Notes: generated from the sequence alone by a model not told the origin. 64,000 bases of DNA from Nocardioides sp. YIM 152315 (GCF_029210375.1 NZ_JARGER010000038.1:124001-188000), one strand, 5' to 3'. Shown: positions 42,260-53,221, counted from the stretch's first letter. Translations and numbers: made by a program.

Positions 42260-43994
42260 CAGCGGGCCTTTCGCAGGTCGGGCAGGCCCCGGTCGAGGCC
42301 GTGGGAGCAGGACCCGGCGCCGCCGAGGGCCAGGACCCCCGCGCGTCGCAGCCAGGTGCCGCCGAGGGCGCCGAGGGCGAGGCCGCCGACGAGGATCGCG
42401 CCCGGGATCGAGTAGAGCGGCGGCAGACCGGAGCCGGTGAGACCGGCGTCCCGCAGGTCCCCGGCCGGCGTGGCACCACCAGCGGCCGCAGGCGCCCCTG
42501 CCGACGCGGGCGTCGCCGCGGCACCACCGGGTGCGGCGGGGGGACTGCCGGCGCCACCGGGCGGCGCGGCACCGCCGCCGGCGTCGCCCTTCGACCCGGC
42601 GGGTTCGTCGTCGCCCACGGGCTCCTCGGTCGGCAGGTCGGTGGGGATCTGGATGCGCTGGACGGTGTCGACCGACGATCCGGCGTTGCCCAGCGTGAGG
42701 ACGATGCGCGGCGAGAGGCCTGCGACGGCCTGCAGCAGGCTCTTGAGCTGGCCCGCCTGGCTCGGGATCGCACCGATGACCGTGTCGAGCCGCAGCGCGT
42801 CGAGCCGGTCGAGCACCGTGCCGAGGTCGAGCTCGAGCCGCATCCCGGCGAGGTCGCTCTCGGCCTTGTCCTTCTGCTGCGCGAGCTCGGGCGCCGGCAG
42901 CTCCAGGCGTACGCCGAGCTGCCCGAGCGCCTGCGTCAGCTGCTCGGGCACGGCCGGGATCGCGGTGGTCCGGCCGGTCGCCCCGAGCCCGTCGGGCCCG
43001 AAGCCGAACTGCTGTCCGGCGACGGTCATGCCGCCGAGGCGCGCCCTCCCCTTCGGCGTGCCGGTGGTGCCGTCGCTGGAGCTCACGCTGGTGACGACGA
43101 GGCCGTCGAGCTCGACGAGGCCACCGAGCAGCGAGACCTCGCCGAGGGCGGACCGGGCGGTGCTCACGACGCCGGTCGCGGTCCGCACGGTCTTGCTCGA
43201 GGACGTGTAGCCCTCGACGTCGACCAGGGTCGCGAGCTCGGGAGGCAGCCCGGGCACCGCGGGCGTCGCCGGGTCGGCCGCCGCGCCCTGGGCCGGAGCC
43301 ACCGGCTGCTGCGCCGACGAGGCCGTGGGACCGAGCAGGTCCGGCAGACCGAGCGAGCCGGTGATCGCCTGGCCGAACTCCTGGAGCCCCCCGAGCCCAG
43401 GGGGCAGCGCGGGAAGTGCGGGCAGGCCGGGAGCTCCCGGAAGGGGCGGCACGCCGGCACCCTCCGCACCTTCCTGCGCCGTCGGCTCGGTGCCGTCGCC
43501 CACCGCACCGTCGGGCGAGAACCCGACCTGCGCGATCGTCGTGTCCCCGGCCGCGCTGGTGCGCATCACCGCACCGGGGAAGGGCTCGTCGGACTGGCTC
43601 GCCTCGCCGCTGGGCTGCCCGGCGTTCACCTGCACGGGATAGCCGTTCTCGCCGAGCTGGGGCGGCAGGCCGAGCTGCTCGACGAACGTCTTCATGCCCT
43701 CGCCCACCGGGTCGCCGGGCCACAGCCAGCTGGCCCTGCCCTTCGAGCTGCCGGAGTCGGCCTCGACCGTGGAGTAGGCCAGCTCGATCTCGAGCTGGGG
43801 GTCCGCCGGGATCGGGATCGTCGGCTCGTAGATCTCGATCTTCACCGGCGCCGCCCAGGCCTCGGCGGTATAGCCGCTGAACGCGGCCTTCTCCTCGGCG
43901 GTCGCCGCGGTCGGCGCGGACGCGGCCGACGAGACCGGGAGCAGCGCGCCGGCGATCGCCGCGGCCGCGAGGGGGACCACGATCCGTGCGGGCT

Positions 43995-43998
<4 letters not shown>
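42259..43998 (-). CDS. Secreted, membrane-anchored protein of unknown function in the ABC operon
   Basis: A 579-aa protein with a signal peptide (MKPARIVVPLAAAAIAGALL, cut near residue 28), a beta-rich body, Pro/Gly-rich spacers (about 160-190 and 485-530) and a C-terminal hydrophobic anchor (IPGAILVGGLALGALGGTWL, about 535-554) followed by basic residues. So it is probably displayed outside and tethered. I do not recognise a domain. Its ends overlap livF upstream and the small membrane gene downstream by a few bases, so it belongs to the transporter operon and may capture or sense the substrate. Confidence 0.8.
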
Positions 43999-44702
<704 letters not shown>

Positions 44703-44740
44703 GGGCCGGCCTTCCCCCGGTCACGCCGGCAACCCGGATC

Positions 44741-44886
44741 GGCGGTGGGAACGGCTCGGTTCGCGCGGCCCAAAGCGAGCCGCAGCCACCGCCGCCCGGC
44801 GCCGACCCGGGGCGGCGGTGGGAACGGCTCGGTTCGCGCGGCCCAAAGCGAGCCGCGGCCACCGCCGCCCGGCGTCGACCGCCCGC
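44741..44886. repeat. Tandem 73-base duplication inside the liv operon
   Basis: Copy 1 is 44741-44813 and copy 2 is 44814-44886. They begin GGCGGTGGGAACGGCTCGGT and differ at only a few positions, mostly at the 3' end. Each copy contains the inverted arms GGCTCG...CGAGCC and GGCGGTGG...CCACCGCC, so each can form a hairpin. It lies between livG and livF and leaves no room for a gene. Confidence 0.85.
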
Positions 44887-45648
44887 TCACGAGATCACCG
44901 CCTCGATCTCCTGCGTGCGGTCGTCGTCGGCGTAGCCGAGGTAGGCCTGCTGCACCGCGGGGTCCGCGCGGATCTCGCCCGGCGGGCCGGAGGCGATCAC
45001 CCGGCCGAAGTCGAGCACGTGGATGTCGTCGCAGACGGCCATCACCAGGCTCATGTCGTGCTCGACCATGAGGATGCCGCGACCCTCGGCGGCGAGCTCG
45101 GCGAGGAGCGCGCCGAAGGCGCCGGTCTCGGTCTCGTCGAGCCCGGAGGACGGCTCGTCTAGCAGCAGCAGCCGGGGATCGGCGGCCAGGCAGCGCGCCA
45201 GCTCGAGCAGCCGGGCGGCGCCGGTCGGGATCGAGTCGGCCCGCTCGTCGGCGTACGCCGAGATCCCGACTCGCTCGAGCAGTCCGTCCACGTCGGCCCG
45301 GGCCGGCCGCACCAGCCCGCCGAGGCCGCGGTGGATGTCGCGCGCGACCCGCACGTTGTCGCGCACCGAGAGCGACCCGAAGGCCTCGAGCCGCTGGAAG
45401 GTGCGCCCCATCCCCCGACGGCTGCGCCGGTGCACCGGCAGCCGGGTGATCGTGCGGCCGTCGAACCGCACCCTGCCGTGGCTGGGCCTCTGCAGCCCGC
45501 TGATCACGTTGAAGCACGTGGTCTTGCCGGCGCCGTTGGGCCCGATGAGGCCGGTGATCCGGCCCGCCTCGGAGCCGAAGCTCGCGTGGTCGACCGCGGT
45601 GACGCCACCGAACCGGACTACGACGTCGTCAACCTCGAGCAGCGGCAT
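44887..45648 (-). CDS. livG: Liv-type ABC transporter ATP-binding protein LivG
   Basis: A 253-aa ABC ATPase. Walker A is GPNGAGKTT (about 36-44), the family insert RRGMGRTFQRLEAFGSLSV near 77-95, a degenerate signature PTGAARLLELARCLA and Walker B LLLDEPSSGLDETET. The signature reads TGAAR instead of SGGQQ, unusual but tolerated when the partner has a canonical site. Its start overlaps the permease gene end by 20 bases. Substrate class is hydrophobic amino acids or other carboxylates in known relatives. Confidence 0.92.
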   Translation of the reverse strand: MPLLEVDDVVVRFGGVTAVDHASFGSEAGRITGLIGPNGAGKTTCFNVISGLQRPSHGRVRFDGRTITRLPVHRRSRRGMGRTFQRLEAFGSLSVRDNVRVARDIHRGLGGLVRPARADVDGLLERVGISAYADERADSIPTGAARLLELARCLAADPRLLLLDEPSSGLDETETGAFGALLAELAAEGRGILMVEHDMSLVMAVCDDIHVLDFGRVIASGPPGEIRADPAVQQAYLGYADDDRTQEIEAVIS

Positions 45649-47599
45649 GCGCGCCCACCTCCTGCAGGTCCTCCATCAGCGGGATCTCGGTCGTCTCGTC
45701 GCCACCGGCGCGGTCCCGCGGCAGCGGCAGCACCGGTACGACGCGTCGCACCGTGTCGCCGAAGCGGCCCTCCAGCCGGCGGCCGACGCCGAAGGCCAGG
45801 TTGGCGAGTCCGTTGGGGTCACGACCGAGTGCGACGGCGCCGAACCCGAGCACCGCGAAGACCAGGCCGGCGAGCTCGGGCCGCGAGCCCTGCAGCACCG
45901 GGAGCAGCATCAGGCCGACCCCGCCGAGTGCGGCTCCGCTGACCGAGGTGACCCCGCAGACCACGGCGAGCAGCAGCAGCGGCAGGCTGTTGAAGAGCTG
46001 GAAGTCGGCAGCGCCGATGGTGCCGCGCAGCCCGGCGAAGAGCGCTCCCGCGAGGCCGGCCATGCCGGCCGAGAGACCGAACAGGCCGACCCGGAACCAG
46101 CGCAGGTCCAGGCCGAGGGTGCCGCACGCGGCCGGGCTGTCCCGCATCGCGATCAGCAGCCGGCCGAGCACGCCGCGGCGCAGGACGAGCAGCGCCATCC
46201 CCATCAGCACGAAGAAGACGGTCATCACGACGACGTAGCCCGAGAGCGACGAGATCGACCTGCCGAGCAGGGACAGGCGCTCGGCGTGCAGCGCCCCGTT
46301 GTAGCCGAACGCGAACTCGGCCTGGAAGACCATCTTGTCCATCAGCACGCCGAACGCCAGCGTCGACAGCGCGAGGTAGAGGCCGGTCAGCCGCAGCACC
46401 GGCAGCGCGACCAGGGCGCCGACACCGGCGGCGATCAGCGCCGAGACGAGAAGCCCGTAGAGGTTCGGCTCCTCGAGCTTGGCGTAGGCGAGCGCGCCGA
46501 CCCCGGCGAAGGTGAACTGCGCGAGCGAGACGTGGCCGCCGTACCCCGTCAGCAGCACCAGCGACAGCATCACCATCGCGTACGTCGCGGCCGTGCCGAC
46601 CAGCAGCAGGTCGGAGTCGGACATCGCGGCGGCCAGCACGAGGACGAGTCCCAGCAGCGCCGCCCCCCAGCCGCCGGAGCGACGCAACGACGGGACGGGC
46701 GCGGACACGATGCCCCTGACCTGGCCGATCCGCAGCTGCGCCTGGGGCATCGCGACGATCACGACGAAGAGGAAGAGGGCCGGCACGACCGCGCGCAGGC
46801 CGGCCAGGCTGCCCTCGGTCGGCAGGTAGGCGACCGAGAACGACTGGAGGATGCCCAGGCCCATCGCGCCGAGGAAGGTCAGCGGCAGGCTCGTGAGCCG
46901 GCCGAGCATCGCGGCGGCGTACGCGTTGATCACCAGCAACGTCAGGTCGTAGTAGGACAGCCCGATCACCGGCGTGAGCAGGATGCCCGCCAGCGCCGCG
47001 AGCGAGATGCCGATCGCCCACGCCAGCGAGGCGACCCGGTCGGGGTTGCCGCCGAAGAGTCGCAGCAGCACCGGGTTGTCGACCGACGCGCGCATCGCCG
47101 TGCCGATGCGGGTGCGGTTGAGCAGCAGGTAGAGCGCGGCCGCGACGACCGCGGAGAGCGCGATCGTGATGACCTGGTGAGCGGTCACGTAGGTGTCGCC
47201 GATCGCGACGCCCCGGTCGGGCAGGAAGGGTGGCAGCGTGCGCGGCTCGGGCGGCCAGACGTACTGCGCCAGCCCGATCAGTCCCACGAAGAGGCCGACG
47301 GTGACGACCAGGGAGACGCTGACCGGGCCCTCCCCGAGGCCGCGGGTCACGAAGCGCTGCACCAGCCAACCGGTGCCGGGCGCGACCACGCCGAGCACGA
47401 GGACCAGCGCCAGCCAGGTCGGCATGCCCTGGCGCTGGCTGAAGTCCCAGAACGCGAAGGCCATCACCATCCCGAAGGCGCCGTGCGCGATGTTGAAGAC
47501 CCGCGTCGTGGTGTAGGTCAGCACCAGGCCGCTCGCGGCGATGGCGTACGCCGCGCCCGTGAACAGGCCGAGGATCGTGAACGAGACGATCGTGCTCAT
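45629..47599 (-). CDS. Fused LivH-LivM ABC permease
   Basis: A 656-aa membrane protein joining two permeases normally encoded separately. Residues 1-290 are LivH-like (ASGLVLTYTTTRVFNIAHGAFG start, GTAMRASVDNPVLLRLFGGN loop) and about 320-610 are LivM-like (LLTGYGGHVSLAQFTFAGVGA, LIAMRDSPAACGTLGLDLRW). About 16 hydrophobic segments are visible. The last 45 residues are cytoplasmic. Six bases separate it from the binding-protein gene. The fusion gives a fixed 1:1 heterodimer. Confidence 0.92.
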   Translation of the reverse strand: MSTIVSFTILGLFTGAAYAIAASGLVLTYTTTRVFNIAHGAFGMVMAFAFWDFSQRQGMPTWLALVLVLGVVAPGTGWLVQRFVTRGLGEGPVSVSLVVTVGLFVGLIGLAQYVWPPEPRTLPPFLPDRGVAIGDTYVTAHQVITIALSAVVAAALYLLLNRTRIGTAMRASVDNPVLLRLFGGNPDRVASLAWAIGISLAALAGILLTPVIGLSYYDLTLLVINAYAAAMLGRLTSLPLTFLGAMGLGILQSFSVAYLPTEGSLAGLRAVVPALFLFVVIVAMPQAQLRIGQVRGIVSAPVPSLRRSGGWGAALLGLVLVLAAAMSDSDLLLVGTAATYAMVMLSLVLLTGYGGHVSLAQFTFAGVGALAYAKLEEPNLYGLLVSALIAAGVGALVALPVLRLTGLYLALSTLAFGVLMDKMVFQAEFAFGYNGALHAERLSLLGRSISSLSGYVVVMTVFFVLMGMALLVLRRGVLGRLLIAMRDSPAACGTLGLDLRWFRVGLFGLSAGMAGLAGALFAGLRGTIGAADFQLFNSLPLLLLAVVCGVTSVSGAALGGVGLMLLPVLQGSRPELAGLVFAVLGFGAVALGRDPNGLANLAFGVGRRLEGRFGDTVRRVVPVLPLPRDRAGGDETTEIPLMEDLQEVGAHAAARG

Positions 47600-47605
47600 C
47601 GCGGC

Positions 47606-49153
47606 CTACCCGGTGCCCTTGAGGAGGTCTCCGCACAGGTACTCGCCGGGCGACACCTGCGACCACGTGCCGTCGTTGAGCTGGAGCACCGAGCCGCAGT
47701 TGGCGGTCGTCTTCGCGCCGACCTGCTGGGGGACGTGCAGGCCGTTGCCGGTCCAGTCCTCGACCCCCGCCATCGCGCTGACGAGGGTCTCGCGCGTGAG
47801 CTTGCCGCCGAGGCCGACCGCCTGCTCCACGAAGAGCCGGGCGGCCGACCAGGCGTAGAGGCCGAAGAAGTTCGGGATCGCCCCGGGCTTCACCTGGTCG
47901 AGCCACGAGCGGTAGAGCGCCATCTCCTTGACGCTGAAGTCGTCGAAGAGCTTGGTCGTCGACCACGTGTAGACGCCGTTGCCGAGCTCCCCGGCCTCCT
48001 CGACGAACCGCTGGTCGTAGATGGTCGCGTCCTGGACGAACGCGTCGGGCCGGTAGCCCTGCTGCTGCATGGCCTGCAGGAGCTTGACGGTGTTCTGGTA
48101 GGGCCCGGTGTAGGTGACCAGCTCGATGCCCTTGTCCTTCAGCTGCTGGACGTAGGGCGCGTAGTTGAACTCCGCGACGTCGATGCCCTGGTAGTAGTCG
48201 ACCTTCCAGCCGGCGGCGGTGTAGGCGTTGCGGAACATCTCCGCGTTGACGGCCGCCGCCCCCGCGTTGATGTAGATCACCGCGGCGTGCTGGGTGGCGT
48301 CGGCGTACTTCTCCAGGAAGAACTTCGGCATCGCCCCGTTGATCAGGCCCGGGTCGACGGCCTGCGCGGCGAAGCAGGTGGCGCAGTCGCGCCGCTCGGG
48401 CGTGGTCGTCGCGGAGCGGATGTCGGGGAGCCCGCAGCCCTGGGCGGTCGCAGCGCCGCCGGAGTCGAACGCCGACATCGAGCCGACGGCCGCGAACGCC
48501 TGCTCGCAGGCCTGGGTGTAGCCCTGCTGGTCGGCGCCGGCGTCGGCCCGGCTGTCGAGGAGCTGGACGGCGAGCTTGCGGCCGCAGATGTCACCGGTCG
48601 AGTTGAAGTACTCCGCGTAGGCGCGGGTCGCCTGCTGCGCCGACTCGAAGATCCCGGGCACCGGCCCGGAGATGTCGGAGATGTTCGCGAGGGTGATCGT
48701 GGTGTCGGTGACGCCGGTCTGGTTCTGGAAGCCGTCACAGCTGCCGGCCTCACCGGCCCCGGCCGCGGCGTTCTCGCCACTGCCCTGCTTCCCGCCACCG
48801 CCCGCGCCGCCGCCACCGCCGGCCGTGCCTCCGGACGCTCCGCCCCCGCCCGGCGTCGCGCCGCCACCCGTCGACCCGCCCGAGCCACCCGAGCCGCCGG
48901 TGATCGCGCTGCCGGAGCCGCCGGTGGTGCCCGTGCCGCTCGAGCCGCCCGCGCGGTCGGGCGCGCCGCCGCCGGGGATGCCCGTCCCCGCGTCGACACC
49001 CGTGACCCCACCGCCCGTGCCCCCGGTGGCGCCGCCCACCTGCGCGACGGTCTCCGGCTCGAGCTGCGAACCGCACGCGGCCAGCGCCAGGCCCGACGCG
49101 AGGCAGAGGCCCGCGGCGGCGAGCGCACGGAGTGGTGGGGCGAGCCTGGGCAC
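47606..49153 (-). CDS. ABC transporter substrate-binding lipoprotein with long Gly-rich tether
   Basis: A 515-aa periplasmic-binding-type lipoprotein. The signal peptide ends in a lipobox LALAAC (Cys near residue 27). About 100 residues of Gly/Ser/Thr/Ala low-complexity linker follow, then the Leu/Ile/Val-binding fold from GVTDTTITLANISDISGPVP onward. The pairs CGRKL, CGLPD and CATCFA give extra cysteines. GTG 49153 follows GGGAGG; an in-frame ATG 39 bases upstream adds nothing conserved. First gene of a six-gene operon. Ligand unknown; the upstream KstR-like site hints at a lipid-like substrate, only as inference. Confidence 0.92.
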   Translation of the reverse strand: MPRLAPPLRALAAAGLCLASGLALAACGSQLEPETVAQVGGATGGTGGGVTGVDAGTGIPGGGAPDRAGGSSGTGTTGGSGSAITGGSGGSGGSTGGGATPGGGGASGGTAGGGGGAGGGGKQGSGENAAAGAGEAGSCDGFQNQTGVTDTTITLANISDISGPVPGIFESAQQATRAYAEYFNSTGDICGRKLAVQLLDSRADAGADQQGYTQACEQAFAAVGSMSAFDSGGAATAQGCGLPDIRSATTTPERRDCATCFAAQAVDPGLINGAMPKFFLEKYADATQHAAVIYINAGAAAVNAEMFRNAYTAAGWKVDYYQGIDVAEFNYAPYVQQLKDKGIELVTYTGPYQNTVKLLQAMQQQGYRPDAFVQDATIYDQRFVEEAGELGNGVYTWSTTKLFDDFSVKEMALYRSWLDQVKPGAIPNFFGLYAWSAARLFVEQAVGLGGKLTRETLVSAMAGVEDWTGNGLHVPQQVGAKTTANCGSVLQLNDGTWSQVSPGEYLCGDLLKGTG

Positions 49154-49171
49154 GGAGCAGCCTCCCGGAAT

Positions 49172-49185
49172 CAGAACGTGTTCCA
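49172..49185. promoter_or_regulatory. Near-match KstR-like operator before the ABC operon
   Basis: Read on the minus strand, TGGAACACGTTCTG matches TNNAACNNGTTNNA at 13 of 14 defined and undefined positions (last base G instead of A). It shares TGGAACA and GTTCT with the SDR operator. It lies 19 bases upstream of the lipoprotein GTG. Confidence 0.5.
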
Positions 49186-49258
49186 CACCCAACGAGGCCG
49201 CTTCCGAAAGGTGACGCAGAGCACATTCCGGAGCGCACCCCGGCGGCTACCACGGCGG

Positions 49259-50815
49259 CTATGGGGTGGTGGCCTCGCCCTCGGGCTCCTCCTGAAACTC
49301 GTCCTCGGTCTCCACGGGCTCCGGGTAGCGCAGCGGCACGTAGGTGCCGATCTGGAACACCCCGTTGGGCTGCAGCGTCACCCACTGGATCCCGGCGGGA
49401 CGCCCCTCGCGGTAGGTCACGAGGCTGACCTCGGCGTTGCGCCGCGGCTTGCTGCCGATGGCGATCGCGTACGCCGCGCCGCCCGTCGTGCCGGTCGTGT
49501 AGGTGTAGCCGATCTCGCCGTTGTCGCCGTCGACGCGGGTCGGCCCCGACCGGACGTGCAGGTGGCCCCCGAGCACCAGGTCGACGCAGCCGCGGGCCAG
49601 CGCCTCGCGGCCGAGGTTGGCGTCGTGGACCAGCATCGTCGTCAGCCGCTCCTCGGTTGCGCAGGCCTCGTCGGCGAGACGCTGCTCGACCTCGTCGAAG
49701 CTCAGGCCCGTCTCGTCGCGCCACGACCCCAGGCCGCTGGAGCGCGGGTCGTCGACGCCGAGGAGCGTCGTGTCGCCCGGACCGTCGACGACCTCGCCGT
49801 CGAGCATCGTCCACCCGTGGTCGGCGAGGTACTCGTGGACGAACGCGCCGTGGTCGTGGTTGCCGGCCACGGCCCACCGGTCCAGTCCATCGAAGGCCTC
49901 GGACACGGAGTCGAGGGAGAACGCCTCCCAGCTCTTGCCGTTGGACGTGTCGTCACCGCCGTCGTAGACGGCGGTCGCCCCGGCGCGGTCGGCGATGGCG
50001 CGCGCGACCGGGTCCATGCCGATGTTGTCGTGTCGGTCGGAGACGAAGGCGACCACGGTGTCGCCCTCGCGCGGCTGCCGCAGGTCGAGGGTGGCCGCGC
50101 CCTCGGCGGCCTGCGCGTAGAAGACCTTGCTCTTCTCGTAGGTGTCGATCGCGCTGTCGATCAGACGCCGGGTCTGGGCGGTCGTGACGTCACCGCGCAC
50201 CTCGACGTCCTCCAGCCCCTCGGGGACCGGCACCTGGGGACCGAGGAAGTCCTCGATCGAGACCCAGTCGAGCTCGTCGTCCGGCGGGGCGTCGTCGGTC
50301 CACGGCTGGACCAGGCAGGCGCCGAGCACGACGGTGACGCCCACGGCGACCAGCACCTGTGGCAGGTGCGTCCGGGCGGCGAGGTCGCGGCGCCGCTGCC
50401 GCCCGACGAGGACCCAGACCGCCAGCGGCACCAGCCCCAGGACGGCCCCGCGCAGCGCCGCGTCGAGCAGCATGTCCTCGAGCGCCCCGGTGACCCGGGC
50501 GACCTGGCCCTCGGGCTGGCTGGCGATGTAGGCGTAGCGGCGGACCAGCTCGTCTGTCGAGGTGGCGTCGGTCTTGTCGAGGCGGATGCCGACGCCGAGC
50601 ACCCCGGTCCCGGCGATGCGCACGTCGGGGAGCACCGGACCGGTGAGCAGGACGGCCTCGCCGCTCAGGTTGGGGCGCACGACCGCGTCGTGGCTCGCGA
50701 CCTCGACCTGTCGGCTGCCCGTGAAGAACAGCGCCGTGGTGATGACGAACGCAGCGGCGAACCAGACCCCGACGTACGCCAGGATCCGCAGCGGCCGTCG
50801 CGCGATCGACGCCAC
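49259..50815 (-). CDS. Membrane-bound metallophosphoesterase
   Basis: A 518-aa calcineurin-type phosphoesterase with two transmembrane segments (about 10-32 and 115-137, plus one near 155-172) and the catalytic domain outside from about 230. Metal motifs are FVSDRHDNIGMD (DxH replaced by RHD), YDGGDDTSNG (GD), VAGNHDHGAF (GNHD) and LGGHLHVRSG (GHxH). The first motif varies from the usual D-x-H, so metal site 1 may be altered. Acidic Glu/Pro tail at the C-terminus. It sits directly after rlmB with 2 bases between. Confidence 0.88.
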   Translation of the reverse strand: MASIARRPLRILAYVGVWFAAAFVITTALFFTGSRQVEVASHDAVVRPNLSGEAVLLTGPVLPDVRIAGTGVLGVGIRLDKTDATSTDELVRRYAYIASQPEGQVARVTGALEDMLLDAALRGAVLGLVPLAVWVLVGRQRRRDLAARTHLPQVLVAVGVTVVLGACLVQPWTDDAPPDDELDWVSIEDFLGPQVPVPEGLEDVEVRGDVTTAQTRRLIDSAIDTYEKSKVFYAQAAEGAATLDLRQPREGDTVVAFVSDRHDNIGMDPVARAIADRAGATAVYDGGDDTSNGKSWEAFSLDSVSEAFDGLDRWAVAGNHDHGAFVHEYLADHGWTMLDGEVVDGPGDTTLLGVDDPRSSGLGSWRDETGLSFDEVEQRLADEACATEERLTTMLVHDANLGREALARGCVDLVLGGHLHVRSGPTRVDGDNGEIGYTYTTGTTGGAAYAIAIGSKPRRNAEVSLVTYREGRPAGIQWVTLQPNGVFQIGTYVPLRYPEPVETEDEFQEEPEGEATTP

Positions 50816-50817
50816 GA

Positions 50818-51762
50818 TCAGCCGCGCGCCTCCGCGATGGCGTAGAGCGCCACGGACGCGGCCACGCCGGCATTGAGCGACTCGACCTGGTTGGCCATCG
50901 GGATCGACACCAGCTGGTCGCAGGTCTCGGCGACCAGGCGGGACAGGCCGTCGCCCTCCGACCCGACCACGACGACCAGGGGACCGTCGGCGAGGTCGAG
51001 GTCGGGCAGGCGGACATCGCCGTCGGCCGCGAGCCCGACCACCATGCAGCCCGCCTCCTGGTAGGCCTTGAGCTGTCGCGTCAGGTTGACCGTCTGCGCG
51101 ACCGGGATGCGGGCCGCGGCACCGGCGCTGGTCTTCCAGGCGGCGGCGGTCATGCCCGCCGAGCGTCGCTCCGGGATGAGCACGCCGTGCGCGCCGAACC
51201 CGGCCGCGCTGCGGATGACCGCGCCGAGGTTGCGCGGGTCGGTGACGTGGTCGAGCGCGACGATGAGCGGCTTCTCGGCGTTGGCCGTCGCCGCGTCCAG
51301 GAGGTCGTCGGCGTGGGCGTACTCGTACGCCGGGATCCGCGCCGCGAGGCCCTGGTGGACCGCACCGCCGGTCATCCGGTCGAGCTCGGACCTGGTGACC
51401 TCGAGCAGCTTGATGCCGCGATCGGCGGCCAGCGCGAACGCCTCGCGCAGCCGGCCGTCGCGCTCGGCTCCCTCGGCGACGTACAGCGTGTTGACCGGCA
51501 CGCCCTCACGCAGCGCCTCGACGGTGGAGTTGCGACCGGCGATCCACTCGGCGTCGCTCGTCGTACGCCGCTTGGGCCGGCGCGCCTGATCCTTCTCGGC
51601 GCGCTTCGCCGCCTTGTGGGCCTGGTGATACGGCCGGTCCTTGGCCTTCGGGGTCGGGCCCTTGCCCTCCAGGCCGCGGCGCACCCGGCCGCCCGACCCG
51701 GCGGTCGGATTGCCCTTGCCGCTCTTGCGGATCGCGCCCTTGCGCTGGCTGTTGCCTGCCAC
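50818..51762 (-). CDS. rlmB: 23S rRNA 2'-O-methyltransferase RlmB (TrmH/SpoU family)
   Basis: A 314-aa SPOUT methyltransferase. A basic N-terminal extension (about 1-68) is followed by a SpoU substrate-binding domain ([15 protein letters not shown]) and the catalytic knot domain with motif 1 [17 protein letters not shown], motif 2 [13 protein letters not shown] and motif 3 [18 protein letters not shown]. It should methylate the ribose of the conserved peptidyl-transferase-loop guanosine. GTG 51762 follows GAAGGGAC. Typical neighbour of cysS in actinobacteria. Confidence 0.94.
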   Translation of the reverse strand: MAGNSQRKGAIRKSGKGNPTAGSGGRVRRGLEGKGPTPKAKDRPYHQAHKAAKRAEKDQARRPKRRTTSDAEWIAGRNSTVEALREGVPVNTLYVAEGAERDGRLREAFALAADRGIKLLEVTRSELDRMTGGAVHQGLAARIPAYEYAHADDLLDAATANAEKPLIVALDHVTDPRNLGAVIRSAAGFGAHGVLIPERRSAGMTAAAWKTSAGAAARIPVAQTVNLTRQLKAYQEAGCMVVGLAADGDVRLPDLDLADGPLVVVVGSEGDGLSRLVAETCDQLVSIPMANQVESLNAGVAASVALYAIAEARG

Positions 51763-51822
51763 GTCAGTGTCCCTTCCGGTGGTTGAGGAGGGCGTGCTGC
51801 GCCGGTCTCGAAACCCCTGCCA

Positions 51823-53208
51823 TCAGGCCAGGCTCCACTTCGGTCCGTCGGGGGTGTCCTCGACCTCGATGCCGGCCGCCTTGATCCGGTCGCGGATCGC
51901 ATCGGCGGTGGCGAAGTCCTTGTCGGCTCGGGCCTGCGCGCGCTGCTCGAGCAGGCCGGTGACGAGCGCGTCGACGGCGTCGGTGAGCCGCTGGTCGTCG
52001 CCGTCGGCGCCCCACGCGCTGTCGGCGGGGTTGAGACCGAGCACGTCGAGCATGGCGAGCACCTGCGCCGCCTGCGGTGCGGGGTCCTCGGCCCGGTTGC
52101 CGTCGCGCACCACGTCGAAGAGCACCGCCATCGCGGCCGGCGTGCCGAGATCGTCGTTCATCGCGTCGACGAAGGCCTGCGGCAGCTCACCGGGCTCGGT
52201 CACGCCCGCCCGGTCGAGGAAGTTCTCGATGCGGCGGAACCCGGCTGCCGCCTCGTCGAGGGCCTCGAAGGAGAACTCGACGTGGCTGCGGTAGTGCGCG
52301 GAGACGACGTAGAACCGCAACTCGATGCCGCGGTAGCGCTGCAGCACGGCCGGGATCGTCAGCGAGTTGCCCAGCGACTTGCTCATCTTCTCGCCGGCGG
52401 TCGTGATCCAGGCGTTGTGCATCCAGTACGACGCGAACGGCCGGCCGGCCGCGCGCGACTGGGCCTGCTCGTTCTCGTGGTGCGGGAAGCGGAGGTCGAC
52501 CCCGCCGCCGTGGATGTCGAAGGCCGGGCCGAGGTACTTGCCGGCCATCGCCGAGCACTCGATGTGCCAGCCCGGTCGACCCGACCCCCACGGGCTCGGC
52601 CACGCGGCGGTCGCGGGCTCGGTCTCCTTCTTCCCCTTCCACAGCGCGAAGTCGCGCGGGTCGCGCTTCCGCCGGGCCGTCTCCTGGGGGTCGGCGTCCC
52701 CGGCGGCCTCCATGTCGTCGACCTTCTGGCGGGTGAGCTCGCCGTACTGCGGCCAGGAGCGCACGTCGAAGTAGACGTCGCCCGACCCGTCGGCGGCGAC
52801 GTACGCGTGACCCCTCTCGATCAGCTCCTGGATCAGCACGACCATCTCGGGGATGTGGCCGGTCGCGGCGGGCTCGTAGGTGGGCGGTGCGACGTTGAGC
52901 GCGTCGTAGGCCCGCTCGAGCTCACGCGTCATCCGGTAGGCCAGCTCGTACCACTCGAGTCCCTGATCGGCGGACTTCGCGAGGATCTTGTCGTCGATGT
53001 CGGTGACGTTGCGGATGAAGGTCACCTGGTAGCCGAGGTGACGCAGCCAGCGCTGGAGGACGTCGAAGTTCACGCCCGATCGGACGTGCCCGACGTGCGG
53101 CTCGGACTGGACGGTGAGACCGCAGACGTAGAGACCCGCCTTCCCCTCCTCGAGGGGAACGAAGTCACGGACTTCGCGGGTCGCGGTGTCGTACAGCCTG
53201 AAGGTCAC
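51823..53208 (-). CDS. cysS: Cysteinyl-tRNA synthetase
   Basis: A 461-aa class I aminoacyl-tRNA synthetase. The HIGH motif appears as HVGHVRSG, zinc ligands include the Cys in LYVCGLTVQ and [10 protein letters not shown] with HHENEQAQS, and the KMSKS loop is [15 protein letters not shown]-type C-terminal domain completes it. Length and C-terminal part favour CysS over the mycothiol ligase MshC. GTG 53208 is set by the leaderless TAGACT at 53216-53221. Located directly upstream of rlmB. Confidence 0.96.
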   Translation of the reverse strand: MTFRLYDTATREVRDFVPLEEGKAGLYVCGLTVQSEPHVGHVRSGVNFDVLQRWLRHLGYQVTFIRNVTDIDDKILAKSADQGLEWYELAYRMTRELERAYDALNVAPPTYEPAATGHIPEMVVLIQELIERGHAYVAADGSGDVYFDVRSWPQYGELTRQKVDDMEAAGDADPQETARRKRDPRDFALWKGKKETEPATAAWPSPWGSGRPGWHIECSAMAGKYLGPAFDIHGGGVDLRFPHHENEQAQSRAAGRPFASYWMHNAWITTAGEKMSKSLGNSLTIPAVLQRYRGIELRFYVVSAHYRSHVEFSFEALDEAAAGFRRIENFLDRAGVTEPGELPQAFVDAMNDDLGTPAAMAVLFDVVRDGNRAEDPAPQAAQVLAMLDVLGLNPADSAWGADGDDQRLTDAVDALVTGLLEQRAQARADKDFATADAIRDRIKAAGIEVEDTPDGPKWSLA

Positions 53209-53215
53209 GTCGCAA

Positions 53216-53221
53216 AGTCTA
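53216..53221 (-). promoter_or_regulatory. Leaderless -10 element of cysS
   Basis: TAGACT with a 7-base gap to the GTG at 53208; it overlaps the divergent -10 at 53220 by two bases. Confidence 0.6.

Noticed and set aside
45023..50845. Very long open frame (1940 codons) on the plus strand
   Set aside because: It is antisense to the Liv-type ABC operon and the metallophosphoesterase, has extreme Arg/Gln/Asp/Gly composition and no recognisable domain. Long antisense frames are expected at this GC content.
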